DNA from: RBG-16-66-20 sp964564865
Lineage (GTDB): Bacteria > Pseudomonadota > Gammaproteobacteria > Burkholderiales > SG8-39
Length of the DNA stretch: 64,000 bases
Direction: 5' to 3'
Assembly (NCBI GenBank): GCA_964564865.1
Contig: CAZMDA010000006.1
Location: forward strand, 22,283-86,282
Within the stretch, counting starts at the first letter, position 1, and every line of letters starts with the position of its first letter. Position numbers and translations under genes: made by a program. The notes below the pieces were generated by a model. That model was not told where the DNA came from and did not search any database. It worked only from the letters and a program-made list of their open reading frames with translations. Shown piece by piece: positions 24,336-34,745 of the stretch.

Positions 24336-25124
24336 ATGAGGATCTGGCACCAGAGCATGACCGTCCTGGAGGACCTGCCGGACTACGCCGCGCGGATGGC
24401 GGCGCACATCCGGACGGTGGTGCGCCCGGACACCGAGGTGGTGCTGCATGGCCTGCTGCCGGGAACGTATCCGGCGAACTACCCCGGCTCCGACATCGGC
24501 CACGCGGCGCTGTTCGCGTTGCACAGCCTGCAGTTCCCGCTGCAGGCGTTGAACGCCGAGAAGGCGGGCTTCGACGCCTTCGCCGCCTGCACGCTGGTGG
24601 ACCCGCTGCTGCGCGAGGCGCGCGACATGGTGCGCATCCCGGTGGTGGCGGCAGGCGAGACCTGCTTCCTCGCCGCGGCGGCGGGCGGGCGCCGCTTCGG
24701 CATGCTCATCTTCATCGACCGCATGGTGCAGCACTACCGGGAGCAGGTGCGGGACCTCGGGTTGTCGGACTGCTGCGTCGGCATCGAGCCGGTCGGGTTC
24801 GGCTTCCAGGACGTGGTGAATTCCTTCGATGAGCCCGCGCGCGTGAAGGACCTGTTCGCGCTCGCCGCCCGCCGCATGATCGCGAAAGGGGCGCAGGCGA
24901 TCATTCCAGGCGAGATCCCGATGAACGTGCTGCTCACGACCTCGGGCATGCGCGAGGTGGACGGCGTGCCGCTGCTGGACAGCCTGGCGCTGACGCTGCA
25001 GGCCGCGGAGGCCGCGGTGGACGCGCCCGAGCCGCAGGCGCCGGGCTGGGTCGGGGACAAGGTGCCGCGCGAGCGCCTCGTGCAGGTGCTGCGCTTCTAC
25101 GGCCTGGACCGGTTCCTGAAGTAG
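24336..25124 (+). CDS. Asp/Glu/hydantoin racemase-like protein lacking the second catalytic Cys
   Basis: 262 residues of the aspartate/glutamate racemase superfamily. Cys85 (FAACTLVDPLLREA) matches the first catalytic cysteine of hydantoin racemase. The second position, normally GC(A/T), reads IIPGEIPMNV with Glu193, so two-cysteine racemisation is unlikely as such. It may be a one-base epimerase, an isomerase of the maleate isomerase type, or a lyase. Placed between the Bug pair and an MmgE/PrpD gene, 2 bases before the latter. The start ATG follows GGAAAGG. Confidence 0.75.
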   Translation: MRIWHQSMTVLEDLPDYAARMAAHIRTVVRPDTEVVLHGLLPGTYPANYPGSDIGHAALFALHSLQFPLQALNAEKAGFDAFAACTLVDPLLREARDMVRIPVVAAGETCFLAAAAGGRRFGMLIFIDRMVQHYREQVRDLGLSDCCVGIEPVGFGFQDVVNSFDEPARVKDLFALAARRMIAKGAQAIIPGEIPMNVLLTTSGMREVDGVPLLDSLALTLQAAEAAVDAPEPQAPGWVGDKVPRERLVQVLRFYGLDRFLK

Positions 25125-25126
25125 CC

Positions 25127-26368
25127 ATGTCGCGCGACGCGCAGCTGGCCGCGGTGCTGGAGTGGCTGTGGCGCGATGCGCCGCCGCCCGCAGTGGACCG
25201 CAAGGCGCGCCTGCTGCTGCTGGACACAATGGGCTGCGTCATCGCCGCCAGCCGCAATCCGAAGCTGCGGCGGCTCGCGGTCCGGCTGGCGAAGGTCGAG
25301 CCGGGCAGGATTCGCGTGCCCGGATTCACGCAGCGCTTCTCCGTATCCGCCGCTGCCTACCTGTTCGCGATCGCGGCCTGCTGGGACGAGGCCTGCGAAG
25401 GGCTCGCCCGCGCGCACGGCCGCCCGGGCGTGCCGGTGATCGCCGCCTGCTATGCGTTGGCGCAGGCCCTGGGCCGTTCCTTCGGCGCGACGCTGCGCGC
25501 AATCGTCGCCGGCTACGAGGCGGGCGGCCGCATGGGCGAGGCAGTGCGAATGGCGCCGAGCCTGCACGTGGACGCGACCTGGCCCGGGTTCGGCGTCGCG
25601 GTGGCCGTGGTCCGGTTGTCCGGAGGCACCTCGACACAGGCCCTCGACGCGGTGCGCATCGCCGCCTGCCAGATGCCGAGGTCCCTGTACCTGCCGGTGA
25701 AGGCGGGCGCCGATGCGCGCAACACCTACCTTGCGCATTCGGCACAGCTGGGCCTGCTGGCTGCACACGCCTCGCTCGCGGGGATCTCGGCGCCTGCGGG
25801 CGCGCTCGACGCCATCGGATCGGGCCGCTTTGCCGGGCGCGGAAAGTGGCTGGTGCTCGAGGGCTACCTGAAGCCCTATGCGGCGGTCCGGCACGTGCAC
25901 TATGGCGTCGCGGCAGCGCTGGCGCTGCGGCCTCGGCTCGCCAGGCGGCTGCGCGCCATCACGCGGATCGAGCTCTCCACCTACGCCGAGGCGCTCGCCT
26001 ATTGCGGCAACCGAGCGCCGAAGACGCCGATCCAGGCGCAGTTCAGCCTCACCTTCGGCGTCGCGGCGGCGCTGGCGACCGGGGATCTCGCGCCGTCCGC
26101 CTATGGCATGGACGATCGGACGATTGCCGAGCTCGAGCGAAAGGTGGTGCTGTCGGAAGACCGGGCGCTGACGAGATCCGGCAGACGGGGCGCGACGCTC
26201 GTCGTCCGCCTGGGGCGCGAGCGCCTGGTCCACGCCGTGGACCGCGTCAGCGGCGACCCGGCGCAGCCGATGACGCGCGCCGAGGTGCTGGCGAAGTTCG
26301 CGCGCTACGCCGGCCGCCGGGCGGCCGGGGGCTCGCCGTTCCTCGCCCGGCTGCTCAGTCGGCCTTGA
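25127..26368 (+). CDS. MmgE/PrpD family protein
   Basis: 413 residues, somewhat short for the family (about 450-480). It contains the N-terminal ARLLLLDTMGCVIAAS helix, GVPVIAACYALAQALG, AIVAGYEAGGRMGEA, HVDATWPGFG and LKPYAAVRHVH (KPY..CR-type motif). PrpD is 2-methylcitrate dehydratase; most homologues, including this one, belong to groups of unknown dehydratase/isomerase activity often found beside Bug proteins. It closes the divergent operon. Its 3' end overlaps the convergent Bug gene by 14 bases. Confidence 0.82.
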   Translation: MSRDAQLAAVLEWLWRDAPPPAVDRKARLLLLDTMGCVIAASRNPKLRRLAVRLAKVEPGRIRVPGFTQRFSVSAAAYLFAIAACWDEACEGLARAHGRPGVPVIAACYALAQALGRSFGATLRAIVAGYEAGGRMGEAVRMAPSLHVDATWPGFGVAVAVVRLSGGTSTQALDAVRIAACQMPRSLYLPVKAGADARNTYLAHSAQLGLLAAHASLAGISAPAGALDAIGSGRFAGRGKWLVLEGYLKPYAAVRHVHYGVAAALALRPRLARRLRAITRIELSTYAEALAYCGNRAPKTPIQAQFSLTFGVAAALATGDLAPSAYGMDDRTIAELERKVVLSEDRALTRSGRRGATLVVRLGRERLVHAVDRVSGDPAQPMTRAEVLAKFARYAGRRAAGGSPFLARLLSRP

Positions 26369-27311
26369 CGTTGCCGGCCTGGATCACCCGGGCCCACTTG
26401 GCGACGTCGGCGCGCAGGAACTCGCCCAGCTTCTCCGGGCTGCCGCCCATCGGGATGCCGGCCAGGTCCGAGATCCGCTTGCGCACGTCGGCATCGGCGA
26501 GCGCCTTCTCGGTCGCGCCGTTCAGCGCGTCGATCGCGGCGCGCGGCGTGCCCGCCGGCGCCACCAGCGCGAGGAAGCCGCTGCCCTCGAATCCGGGCAC
26601 GCCGGCCTCGGCCACCGTCGGCACATCGGGCAGGCCGCTGAAGCGGGTGGCGGAGCCCACGCCCAGCGGGCGCACCTTGCCGGCCCGCGCGTGCGACAGG
26701 ATCGCGGCGATGTCGGCGAAGATGACGTTCACCTGCCCGCCCAGCAGGTCGTTCACCGCCGGCGCCGCGCCCTTGTAGGGCACGTGCACCAGGTCCACGC
26801 CCGCCATCATCTTGAACAGCTCGGCGATCAGGTGCGCCGAGGTGCCGTTGCCGTAGGAGGCGTAGGTGACGGTGCCGGGCTTGGCCTTGGCGAGCGCGAT
26901 GAACTCCCGGACGTTCGTGGCCGGCACCGATGGATGCACCGCCATCAGGTTCTGGTTCAGCACCAGGTGCACCACCGGCGCGAAGTCGCGCGCCAGGTCC
27001 CAGGCCTTGTTCTTCGACAGCGTCTGGTTGATGGTGGTGGAGGCGGTGGCCACCAGCAGGGTGTAGCCGTCCGCCGGCGACTTGGCGACGAACTCGGTGC
27101 CGATGCTGCTGCCGGCGCCGGCGCGGTTTTCCACGAGCACCTGCTGGCCGAGGCCATCGGCCATTTTCGGCGCGATCACGCGCACCACGACGTCGGCGCC
27201 GCCCCCGGGCGGGAAGGGCACCACGATGCGCACCGGCTTCCCCGGGAAGCCTTGGGCGAGGGCGCCGGCGCAGAACAGGGATAGCGAAACGAGGGCAAGG
27301 ATGGCACGCAT
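26355..27311 (-). CDS. Bug/TctC family periplasmic solute-binding protein
   Basis: 318 residues from the ATG at 27311, preceded by GAGGAGA. Signal peptide 1-19 (SLFCAGALAQ), then GKPVRIVVPFPPGGGADVVVR, VENRAGAGSSIGTEFVAKS and LVHVPYKGAAPAVNDLL. The frame continues upstream, but that part reads against the DMT gene and has no ribosome site. Monocistronic and convergent with the MmgE gene. The ligand is unknown. Confidence 0.91.
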   Translation of the reverse strand: MRAILALVSLSLFCAGALAQGFPGKPVRIVVPFPPGGGADVVVRVIAPKMADGLGQQVLVENRAGAGSSIGTEFVAKSPADGYTLLVATASTTINQTLSKNKAWDLARDFAPVVHLVLNQNLMAVHPSVPATNVREFIALAKAKPGTVTYASYGNGTSAHLIAELFKMMAGVDLVHVPYKGAAPAVNDLLGGQVNVIFADIAAILSHARAGKVRPLGVGSATRFSGLPDVPTVAEAGVPGFEGSGFLALVAPAGTPRAAIDALNGATEKALADADVRKRISDLAGIPMGGSPEKLGEFLRADVAKWARVIQAGNVKAD

Positions 27312-27365
27312 CGGGGTCTCCTCTGGACGAAAGCCAGTGTACAAGGACGAGGCAATAATAAGGCC

Positions 27366-28265
27366 ATGGACCAGCGAAAACCCCTCGACGCCGCCGCCGT
27401 TTCGCTCATGGTGCTGCTGTGCCTGGTCTGGGGCGTGGGCCACGTGGCGGCGAAGCTCGCCGCCGAGGGGATCTCCCTGGTGTTCCAGTCCGGCGTGCGC
27501 TCGGTGGTGGCGACCGCGTTGCTGCTCGGCTGGGTCCGCTGGCAGGGGACCGCGCTCTGGAACCGGGACGGCACCCTGTGGCCGGGGGTCCTGGCCGGGC
27601 TGCTGTTCGGCGCCGAGTTCGTGTTCATCTTCGCCGGCCTCGCCCTGACCGACGCCGCGCGCATGGTGGTGTTCGTCTACCTCGCGCCCTGCATCACCGC
27701 CTTCGGCCTGCACTTCCTGATCCCGCAGGAGCGCCTGGACGCGAGGCAGTGGGCCGGGGTGCTGGTCGCGTTCTGCGGCGTCGCGCTTGCTTTCGGCGAC
27801 GGCTTCTCCTCCGGGCGCGCCACGCTGCTGGGGGATTTCTTCGGCGTGCTCGGGGCCCTTTTCTGGGCGCTGACCACGATCCTGATCCGCGCCTCGAAGC
27901 TCGCGTCGGTGAGCGCGGAGAAGACGCTGTTCTACCAGCTCGCGATCTCCGGACCGGTGCTGCTGCTTGTCGCCTGGCTCATGGGCGAGCCGGGGCTGCC
28001 GCGGGGTCTGGCGGGACTGACCCCGGTGGTGGTGCTCGCCTTCGCCTACCAGTGCCTGGCGGTGGCCTTCGCGAGTTTCCTGGCCTGGTTCTGGCTGCTG
28101 CGGCGCTACCTCGCCAACCGCATGGGCGTGTTCTCGTTCCTGACGCCGCTGTTCGGCGTCGCCGCCGGCGTCCTGATGCTGGACGAGCCGCTCACCGCGT
28201 CGTTCGCGGCGGCGGCCGTCCTGGTGGGCATCGGGATCGCCCTGGTCAACCTGAAGCGAGGCTGA
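27366..28265 (+). CDS. DMT superfamily (EamA) transporter
   Basis: 299 residues with ten hydrophobic helices in two EamA repeats (about 10-140 and 155-298), each carrying the typical glycine/proline-rich turns such as VWGVGHVAAKLA and FLTPLFGVAAGVLMLDEPL. Such carriers usually export metabolites or amino acids. Divergent from the Bug gene by 54 bases and convergent with katG. The substrate cannot be predicted. Confidence 0.87.
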   Translation: MDQRKPLDAAAVSLMVLLCLVWGVGHVAAKLAAEGISLVFQSGVRSVVATALLLGWVRWQGTALWNRDGTLWPGVLAGLLFGAEFVFIFAGLALTDAARMVVFVYLAPCITAFGLHFLIPQERLDARQWAGVLVAFCGVALAFGDGFSSGRATLLGDFFGVLGALFWALTTILIRASKLASVSAEKTLFYQLAISGPVLLLVAWLMGEPGLPRGLAGLTPVVVLAFAYQCLAVAFASFLAWFWLLRRYLANRMGVFSFLTPLFGVAAGVLMLDEPLTASFAAAAVLVGIGIALVNLKRG

Positions 28266-28277
28266 CCCGGGCGCCGG

Positions 28278-30452
<2,175 letters not shown>

Positions 30453-30514
30453 GGCTTCCTCCGGTCGTTGGTTGGGCGTGGGGACAGCTTTCCACGGACC
30501 GCGGGCCAGGGGAA

Positions 30515-30551
30515 ATACCGATGTCATATGCATGCCATCGGCGCAATCTAT
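30515..30551 (-). promoter_or_regulatory. OxyR-type operator upstream of katG
   Basis: Read on the minus strand: ATAG, CGAT, ATAT and GTAT, each separated by exactly 7 bases (30551-30548, 30540-30537, 30529-30526, 30518-30515). The OxyR consensus is ATAG-N7-CTAT-N7-ATAG-N7-CTAT; 13 of 16 specified bases match with exact spacing. It ends 63 bases before the katG ATG and includes the stop codon of the upstream antiporter gene. Confidence 0.7.
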
Positions 30552-32311
30552 CGGACGGCCTCCTCCTGCAGCAGCCGCTCCAGGTCCTGGCGGCCCTGGT
30601 TCGACAGGGAAATCAGCTGCTTGACGTCGTCGCGGTGCGAGGCCTGCTCGGCGAGCGCCTCCTCGTCGTGGCGCCGGAACTTCGACACGATGCGGCGCGC
30701 CGCGACCGGCCCGAAGTCGAGCGCGCGCAGCGCCGACTCCGCCGCGATCAGCGCCGAGCCGAAGGTCTCGCGCACAGCCGGCACGCCCAGCTCGGCGTAC
30801 TCGAAGGCGTCGCTGCGGCCGCGGGCGCGCACCAGCAGCTTCAGCGCCGGGTAGCGCGCGCGCACCCGCCGCACGACCTGCAGCGTCGCCTCGGGGTCGT
30901 CCAGCGCCAGCACCAGCAGGCGCGCGCCGGAGATGCCGGCGGCCTCCAGGATATCCATGCGCGTGGCGTCGCCGTAGTAGGCGCGCGAGCCGAAGCGCCG
31001 CACCAGCTCGATCTGGTTGGGGTCGTGGTCGATGAGCGTGGTCCCGATGCGCAGGCCGTTGAGGACCCGCGTCAGCACCTGCCCGAAGCGCCCGTAGCCG
31101 GCCACGATCACCGGGTTGCGCTCGTCGATGCGGTCGGGCGCGCGCGGCGCCGGCCCGGCCAGGCGCGGCGCCAGGATCCGGCCATAGGCGAGCATCACCA
31201 GCGGCGCGCTGAGCATGGTCACCGCCACCACCGCGTTGAACAGGTCGCGCGTCTCGCGTGGCAGCAGGTCGCCCGCGGCGCCGAACAGGATGAAGGCGAA
31301 CTCGCCCACCTGCGCGATGGCGAGCGCCAGGACCACGGCGTCGGTGCGCGCGCCGTAGCCGAAGGCGACCGCGAGCGGATAGACGAGCAGCGCCTTGAGC
31401 ACCACCACGGCGGCGGCGAGGCCCAGCACCAGCAGCGGCTGCCGCAGGAACAGGCCGAGGTCCACCGACATGCCGATGGCGATGAAGAACAGGCCCAGCA
31501 GCAGGCCCTTGAAGGGCTCGATGTCCAGTTCCAGCTCGTGGCGGTACTCGCTGTCGGCGAGCAGCACCCCGGCGAGGAAGGCGCCGAAGGCCATGGACAG
31601 TCCGAGCTGGAGCATCGCAGCGCCCATGCCGATCACCAGCAGCAGCGAAAAGGCCACGAACACCTCGCGCAGGCGCGTGTTGGCGACCAGGCGAAGCACC
31701 GGGCGCAGCAGCAGGTGGCCGGCGGCGACGACGAGGACGATCAGGACCAGCGCCCGCGCCGCGGCCCACCAGTCGACGCCGCCGTCCGCGCCGCCGGGCT
31801 GCAGGAGCGCGAGCACCAGCATGAGCGGGATCACGGACACGTCCTGGAAGATGGACACCGAGACGCCGGCGCGGCCGCCGGCGGTGGCCTGCAGCCCGCG
31901 CTCCCGCAGCGTGGCAAGCGCGATCGCGGTCGAGGTCATGGCGAAGCCCATGCCGGCGACCAGCGCGACCGTGAGCGGAAAGCCGAGCGCCCAGCCGATC
32001 GCGGCCACCGCGGCGACGGTAACCGCGACCTGCGCGGTGCCCAGCCCAAGAATGGTGTGCCGCAGTTCCCAGATCCGGCGCGGATTGAGCTCCAGCCCGA
32101 CCAGGAACAGCAGCAGCACCACGCCCAGCTCGGCGAAGCCGAGCACCGCTGCGGGATCGGACACCAGCGCGACCCCGCCCGGGCCGATGACGACCCCGGC
32201 GACGAGGTAGCCCAGCACCGCGCCCAGGCCCAGGCGCTGGAACAGCGGCACCGCGATGACGCCGGCGGCGAGGTAGATCAGCGCCTGGTGCAGAAATCCG
32301 TGGTCCGGCAT
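30548..32311 (-). CDS. Kef-type (CPA2) K+/H+ antiporter with RCK domain
   Basis: 587 residues. Residues 1-380 form about twelve membrane helices of the Na+/H+ exchanger fold, with AFGAFLAGVLLADSEYRHELE as the conserved KefB/KefC-type segment. From about 405 comes a TrkA-N (RCK) domain, IVAGYGRFGQVLTRVL, then DATRMDILEAAG. It exports K+ in exchange for H+ and in Kef systems is gated by glutathione conjugates, protecting against electrophiles. Next to katG this suggests a stress-protection pair. No KefF/KefG ancillary gene is adjacent. Its stop lies in the OxyR-like operator. Confidence 0.9.
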   Translation of the reverse strand: MPDHGFLHQALIYLAAGVIAVPLFQRLGLGAVLGYLVAGVVIGPGGVALVSDPAAVLGFAELGVVLLLFLVGLELNPRRIWELRHTILGLGTAQVAVTVAAVAAIGWALGFPLTVALVAGMGFAMTSTAIALATLRERGLQATAGGRAGVSVSIFQDVSVIPLMLVLALLQPGGADGGVDWWAAARALVLIVLVVAAGHLLLRPVLRLVANTRLREVFVAFSLLLVIGMGAAMLQLGLSMAFGAFLAGVLLADSEYRHELELDIEPFKGLLLGLFFIAIGMSVDLGLFLRQPLLVLGLAAAVVVLKALLVYPLAVAFGYGARTDAVVLALAIAQVGEFAFILFGAAGDLLPRETRDLFNAVVAVTMLSAPLVMLAYGRILAPRLAGPAPRAPDRIDERNPVIVAGYGRFGQVLTRVLNGLRIGTTLIDHDPNQIELVRRFGSRAYYGDATRMDILEAAGISGARLLVLALDDPEATLQVVRRVRARYPALKLLVRARGRSDAFEYAELGVPAVRETFGSALIAAESALRALDFGPVAARRIVSKFRRHDEEALAEQASHRDDVKQLISLSNQGRQDLERLLQEEAVR

Positions 32312-32355
32312 GGAACGCTCCGTCGGTGGCTGGTGCTGGATTGTAGAATCCTTGC

Positions 32356-32892
32356 ATGGATCAGCCCGCCGGCGTCGCCCAGTTCAAGCTCGGCATGCGC
32401 GCGCTGGCGGGCGCGGTGAGCATCATCACCTGCAGCCACGCCGGCCACCGCTACGGCATGACCGCGACCGCGGTCTGCTCGGCCGCCGCCGAGCCGCCCA
32501 CGGTGCTCGCCTGCGTCAACCGCGGCGCCACCACGCACGGCGCGATCGCGAAGAGCGGCGTGTTCTGCGTCAACGTGCTGCGCTACGAGGACCGCGAGCT
32601 GTCCGGCCAGTTCAGCGGCGCGCAGAAAGGGGAGGGCCGCTTCCGCGACGGCGAATGGACGCGGCTCGCCACCGGCTCGCCGGTGCTGTCCAGCGCGCTG
32701 GTGTCCTTCGACTGCCGGGTCGTGAATCGTCTCGAGCACGGCACCCATACCGTGTTCCTGGGCGAGGTCGAGGCCCTGCACCTTGGGAAGAAGGGCAAGG
32801 CGCTGCTCTACGCCGACGGCCAGTACGCGAAGCTCGCCTCGCTCGCGCACGGCGAGCCGCTGCCCGAAGGCCTGGACTACTGGGGAGAGTAG
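32356..32892 (+). CDS. Flavin reductase-like (FMN-binding split barrel) protein
   Basis: 178 residues of the flavin reductase domain family: FKLGMRALAGAVSIITCSHAGHRYGMTATAVCSAAAEPPTVLACVN opening (in short runs), the GVFCVNVLRYEDRELSGQFSG segment and the terminal LDYWGE. Such proteins supply reduced FMN to a monooxygenase or reduce flavins with NAD(P)H. It is divergent from the antiporter by 44 bases. Its stop touches the GTG of the first chrA half gene. No obvious partner monooxygenase is adjacent. Confidence 0.85.
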   Translation: MDQPAGVAQFKLGMRALAGAVSIITCSHAGHRYGMTATAVCSAAAEPPTVLACVNRGATTHGAIAKSGVFCVNVLRYEDRELSGQFSGAQKGEGRFRDGEWTRLATGSPVLSSALVSFDCRVVNRLEHGTHTVFLGEVEALHLGKKGKALLYADGQYAKLASLAHGEPLPEGLDYWGE

Positions 32893-33444
32893 GTGGAGCC
32901 GACGGACTGCACGCCGCCGCGCTCGCTCTGGGCGCTCTACCTGGGGTTCCTGTCCATCGGCGCGCGCTCCTTCGGCGGCGTGCTGCCCTGGGCGCACCGC
33001 GTGCTGGTGGAGGAGAAGCGCTGGATCGCGCCGGCGGACTTCGCCGAGGTGCTGGCGCTGTGCCAGTTCCTGCCCGGCCCCAACGTCGGCAACGTCTCGG
33101 TGGTGCTGGGGCGGCGCTGGTTCGGCGCGCGCGGCGCGGTGGTCGCCTTTCTCGGCCTGATGGCGCTGCCGCTGGCCTGGGTGTTCGCGCTGGCGCTGCT
33201 CTACGCCGGCTACGCCACCGATCCCGCGGTGAAGGCGGTGGTGACCGGCGTCGGCATCGCGGGCGGCGGGCTGTTCATCGGCACCGCGCTCAAGCTGGCG
33301 CGGCCGATCGCGCAGCGTCCCTGGGGCATCGCCATCGGCGCGGCGTGCTTCGCGGCGCTCGCCATCGGCCGGGTGTCGCTGTTCGCGGTGCTTCCGGTCG
33401 CGCTCGCGCTGGGCTGGCTCGCCGCGCGCTCGAACCGCCTGTAA
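32893..33444 (+). CDS. Chromate transporter ChrA family, first half
   Basis: 183 residues, one CHR domain: SIGARSFGGVLPWAHRVLVEEKRWI and ALCQFLPGPNVGNVSVVLGRR (PGPxxxN motif), then four to five membrane segments. Two-gene short-chain ChrA systems act as oppositely inserted halves; full-length ChrA is a fusion. Start GTG at 32893. The second half follows after 19 bases. Exports chromate in characterised members; other anions are possible. Confidence 0.86.
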   Translation: MEPTDCTPPRSLWALYLGFLSIGARSFGGVLPWAHRVLVEEKRWIAPADFAEVLALCQFLPGPNVGNVSVVLGRRWFGARGAVVAFLGLMALPLAWVFALALLYAGYATDPAVKAVVTGVGIAGGGLFIGTALKLARPIAQRPWGIAIGAACFAALAIGRVSLFAVLPVALALGWLAARSNRL

Positions 33445-33463
33445 TGCGGATTCCCGAGGCGCC

Positions 33464-33985
33464 ATGCCCGTCCTGATCGAGATCGCGCTCTACTTCATCC
33501 TGCTGTCGCTGGTGTCCGTGGGCGGCATTCCCTCGGTGATGCCCGAGATGCAGCGGCTGGTGGTCGACGTGAAGGGCTGGATGAGCGCGCCGGAGTTCAC
33601 GCAGATGTTCGCCGTGGCGCAGGCCGCGCCGGGCCCCAACGTGCTGGTGGCCGCGCTGATCGGCTGGAAGAGCGCCGGCATCGCCGCCGGGCTGGTCGCG
33701 CTCGCGGCCTTCTGCGCCCCCGCGGCGGCGCTGTCCTACTGGGTGGGCGGGTACTGGGACCGGATGCGCGATGCGCCGTGGCGCAAGGCGTTCCAGCGCA
33801 CGCTGATCCCGGTCACCGTGGGCTTCATCGGCGCCGGCGGCTACGTGCTCGCCACGCCGCTGGGGCTGGACTGGCGCGGCGTGCTCATCGCCGGGGCCTG
33901 CGCCTCGACGCTGTTCCTCACCAGGCTGAACCCGCTCTGGCTGCTCGCCGGGGGCGGGCTGGCGGGGTATTTCCTCTACCAATAG
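33464..33985 (+). CDS. Chromate transporter ChrA family, second half
   Basis: 173 residues, the second CHR domain: VSVGGIPSVMPEMQRLVV and AQAAPGPNVLVAALIGWK, with about five membrane segments. Partner of the preceding half gene. AGGCGCC before the ATG is a weak ribosome site; it probably depends on upstream translation. Confidence 0.86.
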   Translation: MPVLIEIALYFILLSLVSVGGIPSVMPEMQRLVVDVKGWMSAPEFTQMFAVAQAAPGPNVLVAALIGWKSAGIAAGLVALAAFCAPAAALSYWVGGYWDRMRDAPWRKAFQRTLIPVTVGFIGAGGYVLATPLGLDWRGVLIAGACASTLFLTRLNPLWLLAGGGLAGYFLYQ

Positions 33986-33995
33986 GGAGTCGTCG

Positions 33996-34322
33996 ATGTC
34001 GGGACCGGTGTACGCGCTCAACCTCTTCAACGTCGCGAACCGCGACGAGTACATGGCCTACTCGCGCCGCTCGGCAAAGGAAGTGCAGGCGCATGGCGGC
34101 AGGGTGGTTGCGCTGGGCAAGTTCCGCGAAGCCGCCGCGGGCGAGATCAAGCCGCGCAGCGTCCTCATCCTGGTGGAGTGGGAATCGAAGGCGGCGTTCG
34201 ACGGCTACCGCAACGACCCGAAGCTGGCCGACCTGCATCCGCACCGCGAGAAGGGCGCCAGCGACTATGTCTGGCACCTGTTCGACAAGATCGAGGACCT
34301 GCGGCCGATCCTCAAAGGCTAG
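33996..34322 (+). CDS. DUF1330-type small alpha/beta-barrel protein
   Basis: 108 residues: YALNLFNVANRDEYMAYSRRS, VVALGKFRE and SVLILVEWESKAAFDGYRNDP give the ferredoxin-like dimeric alpha-beta barrel layout of DUF1330. Function is not known for the family. It starts 10 bases after the second chrA gene, with GGGAG before the ATG, so it belongs to that transcript. Its TAG stop abuts the stop of the convergent ABM-family gene in the palindrome GGCTAGCTAGCC. Confidence 0.75.
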   Translation: MSGPVYALNLFNVANRDEYMAYSRRSAKEVQAHGGRVVALGKFREAAAGEIKPRSVLILVEWESKAAFDGYRNDPKLADLHPHREKGASDYVWHLFDKIEDLRPILKG

Positions 34323-34622
34323 CTAGCCTGCCCGGTTCCAGAACTGGCGCTCGCGCGAGGCCAGCAGCGGCACCGCGTTGGCGAGGTATTTCTTGAAGGC
34401 GGCGCCGGCCTGGTGCGCCTCGAAGGCGGCCTGGTCGTCGTAGACCTCGAACAGCATCACGTTCGTCCTGTCCTGCGGATCCACCAGGACCTCGAACTGG
34501 CGGCAGCCGGGCTCGCTGCGCGCGGCGCGGGCGTTCTCCAGCACCTGCGCCATGAAGGCGTCCACGTTTTCGGGCTTGATCCGGATCTTCACCTGCAATA
34601 CCAGCGGGAACGACTGCGCCAT
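34323..34622 (-). CDS. Antibiotic biosynthesis monooxygenase (ABM) family protein
   Basis: 99 residues: LVLQVKIRIKPENVDAFMAQVL, EPGCRQFEVLVDPQDRTNVMLFEVYDD (in parts) and AFEAHQAGAAFKKYL are typical of YgiN/ABM dimers, which oxidise quinols or small aromatics without a cofactor, or degrade autoinducers in some relatives. Monocistronic, divergent from tRNA-Arg. AAGGAG lies 4 bases before the ATG. Confidence 0.83.
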   Translation of the reverse strand: MAQSFPLVLQVKIRIKPENVDAFMAQVLENARAARSEPGCRQFEVLVDPQDRTNVMLFEVYDDQAAFEAHQAGAAFKKYLANAVPLLASRERQFWNRAG

Positions 34623-34640
34623 CGCATCTCCTTGAGTTCT

Positions 34641-34649
34641 TGATATAAT
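34641..34649 (+). promoter_or_regulatory. Extended -10 promoter of tRNA-Arg
   Basis: TGATATAAT (TGn plus a perfect TATAAT at 34644-34649) places transcription start about 5 bases before the tRNA. No good -35 is seen at 17 bases, as expected for an extended -10 promoter. Confidence 0.7.
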
Positions 34650-34660
34650 TCGCGCCCTGC

Positions 34661-34737
34661 GCGCCCGTAGCTCAGTTGGATAGAGTACCTGGCTACGAAC
34701 CAGGGGGTCGGGCGTTCGAATCGCTCCGGGCGCGCCA
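34661..34737 (+). tRNA. tRNA-Arg (anticodon ACG)
   Basis: 77 bases with encoded CCA. Acceptor GCGCCCG/CGGGCGC, anticodon stem CCTGG/CCAGG around loop CTACGAA (anticodon ACG, 34695-34697), T-stem GGGCG/CGCTC with one G-U pair and loop TTCGAAT. ACG is converted to ICG by TadA and reads CGU, CGC and CGA codons. No integrase or duplicated 3' end lies nearby. Confidence 0.96.
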
Positions 34738-34745
34738 TCTTACAG

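Noticed and set aside
30453..32357. Open frame continuing upstream of katG over the antiporter gene
   Set aside because: It is the same-strand shadow frame of the Kef-type gene, rich in Arg/Pro/Gly as out-of-frame reading of GC-rich DNA gives. katG has a clear start and ribosome site at 30452.
30521..32419. 632-codon plus-strand frame opposite the antiporter
   Set aside because: Antisense shadow with repetitive Gln/His/Arg composition and no domain; the minus-strand gene is a clear Kef-type antiporter.
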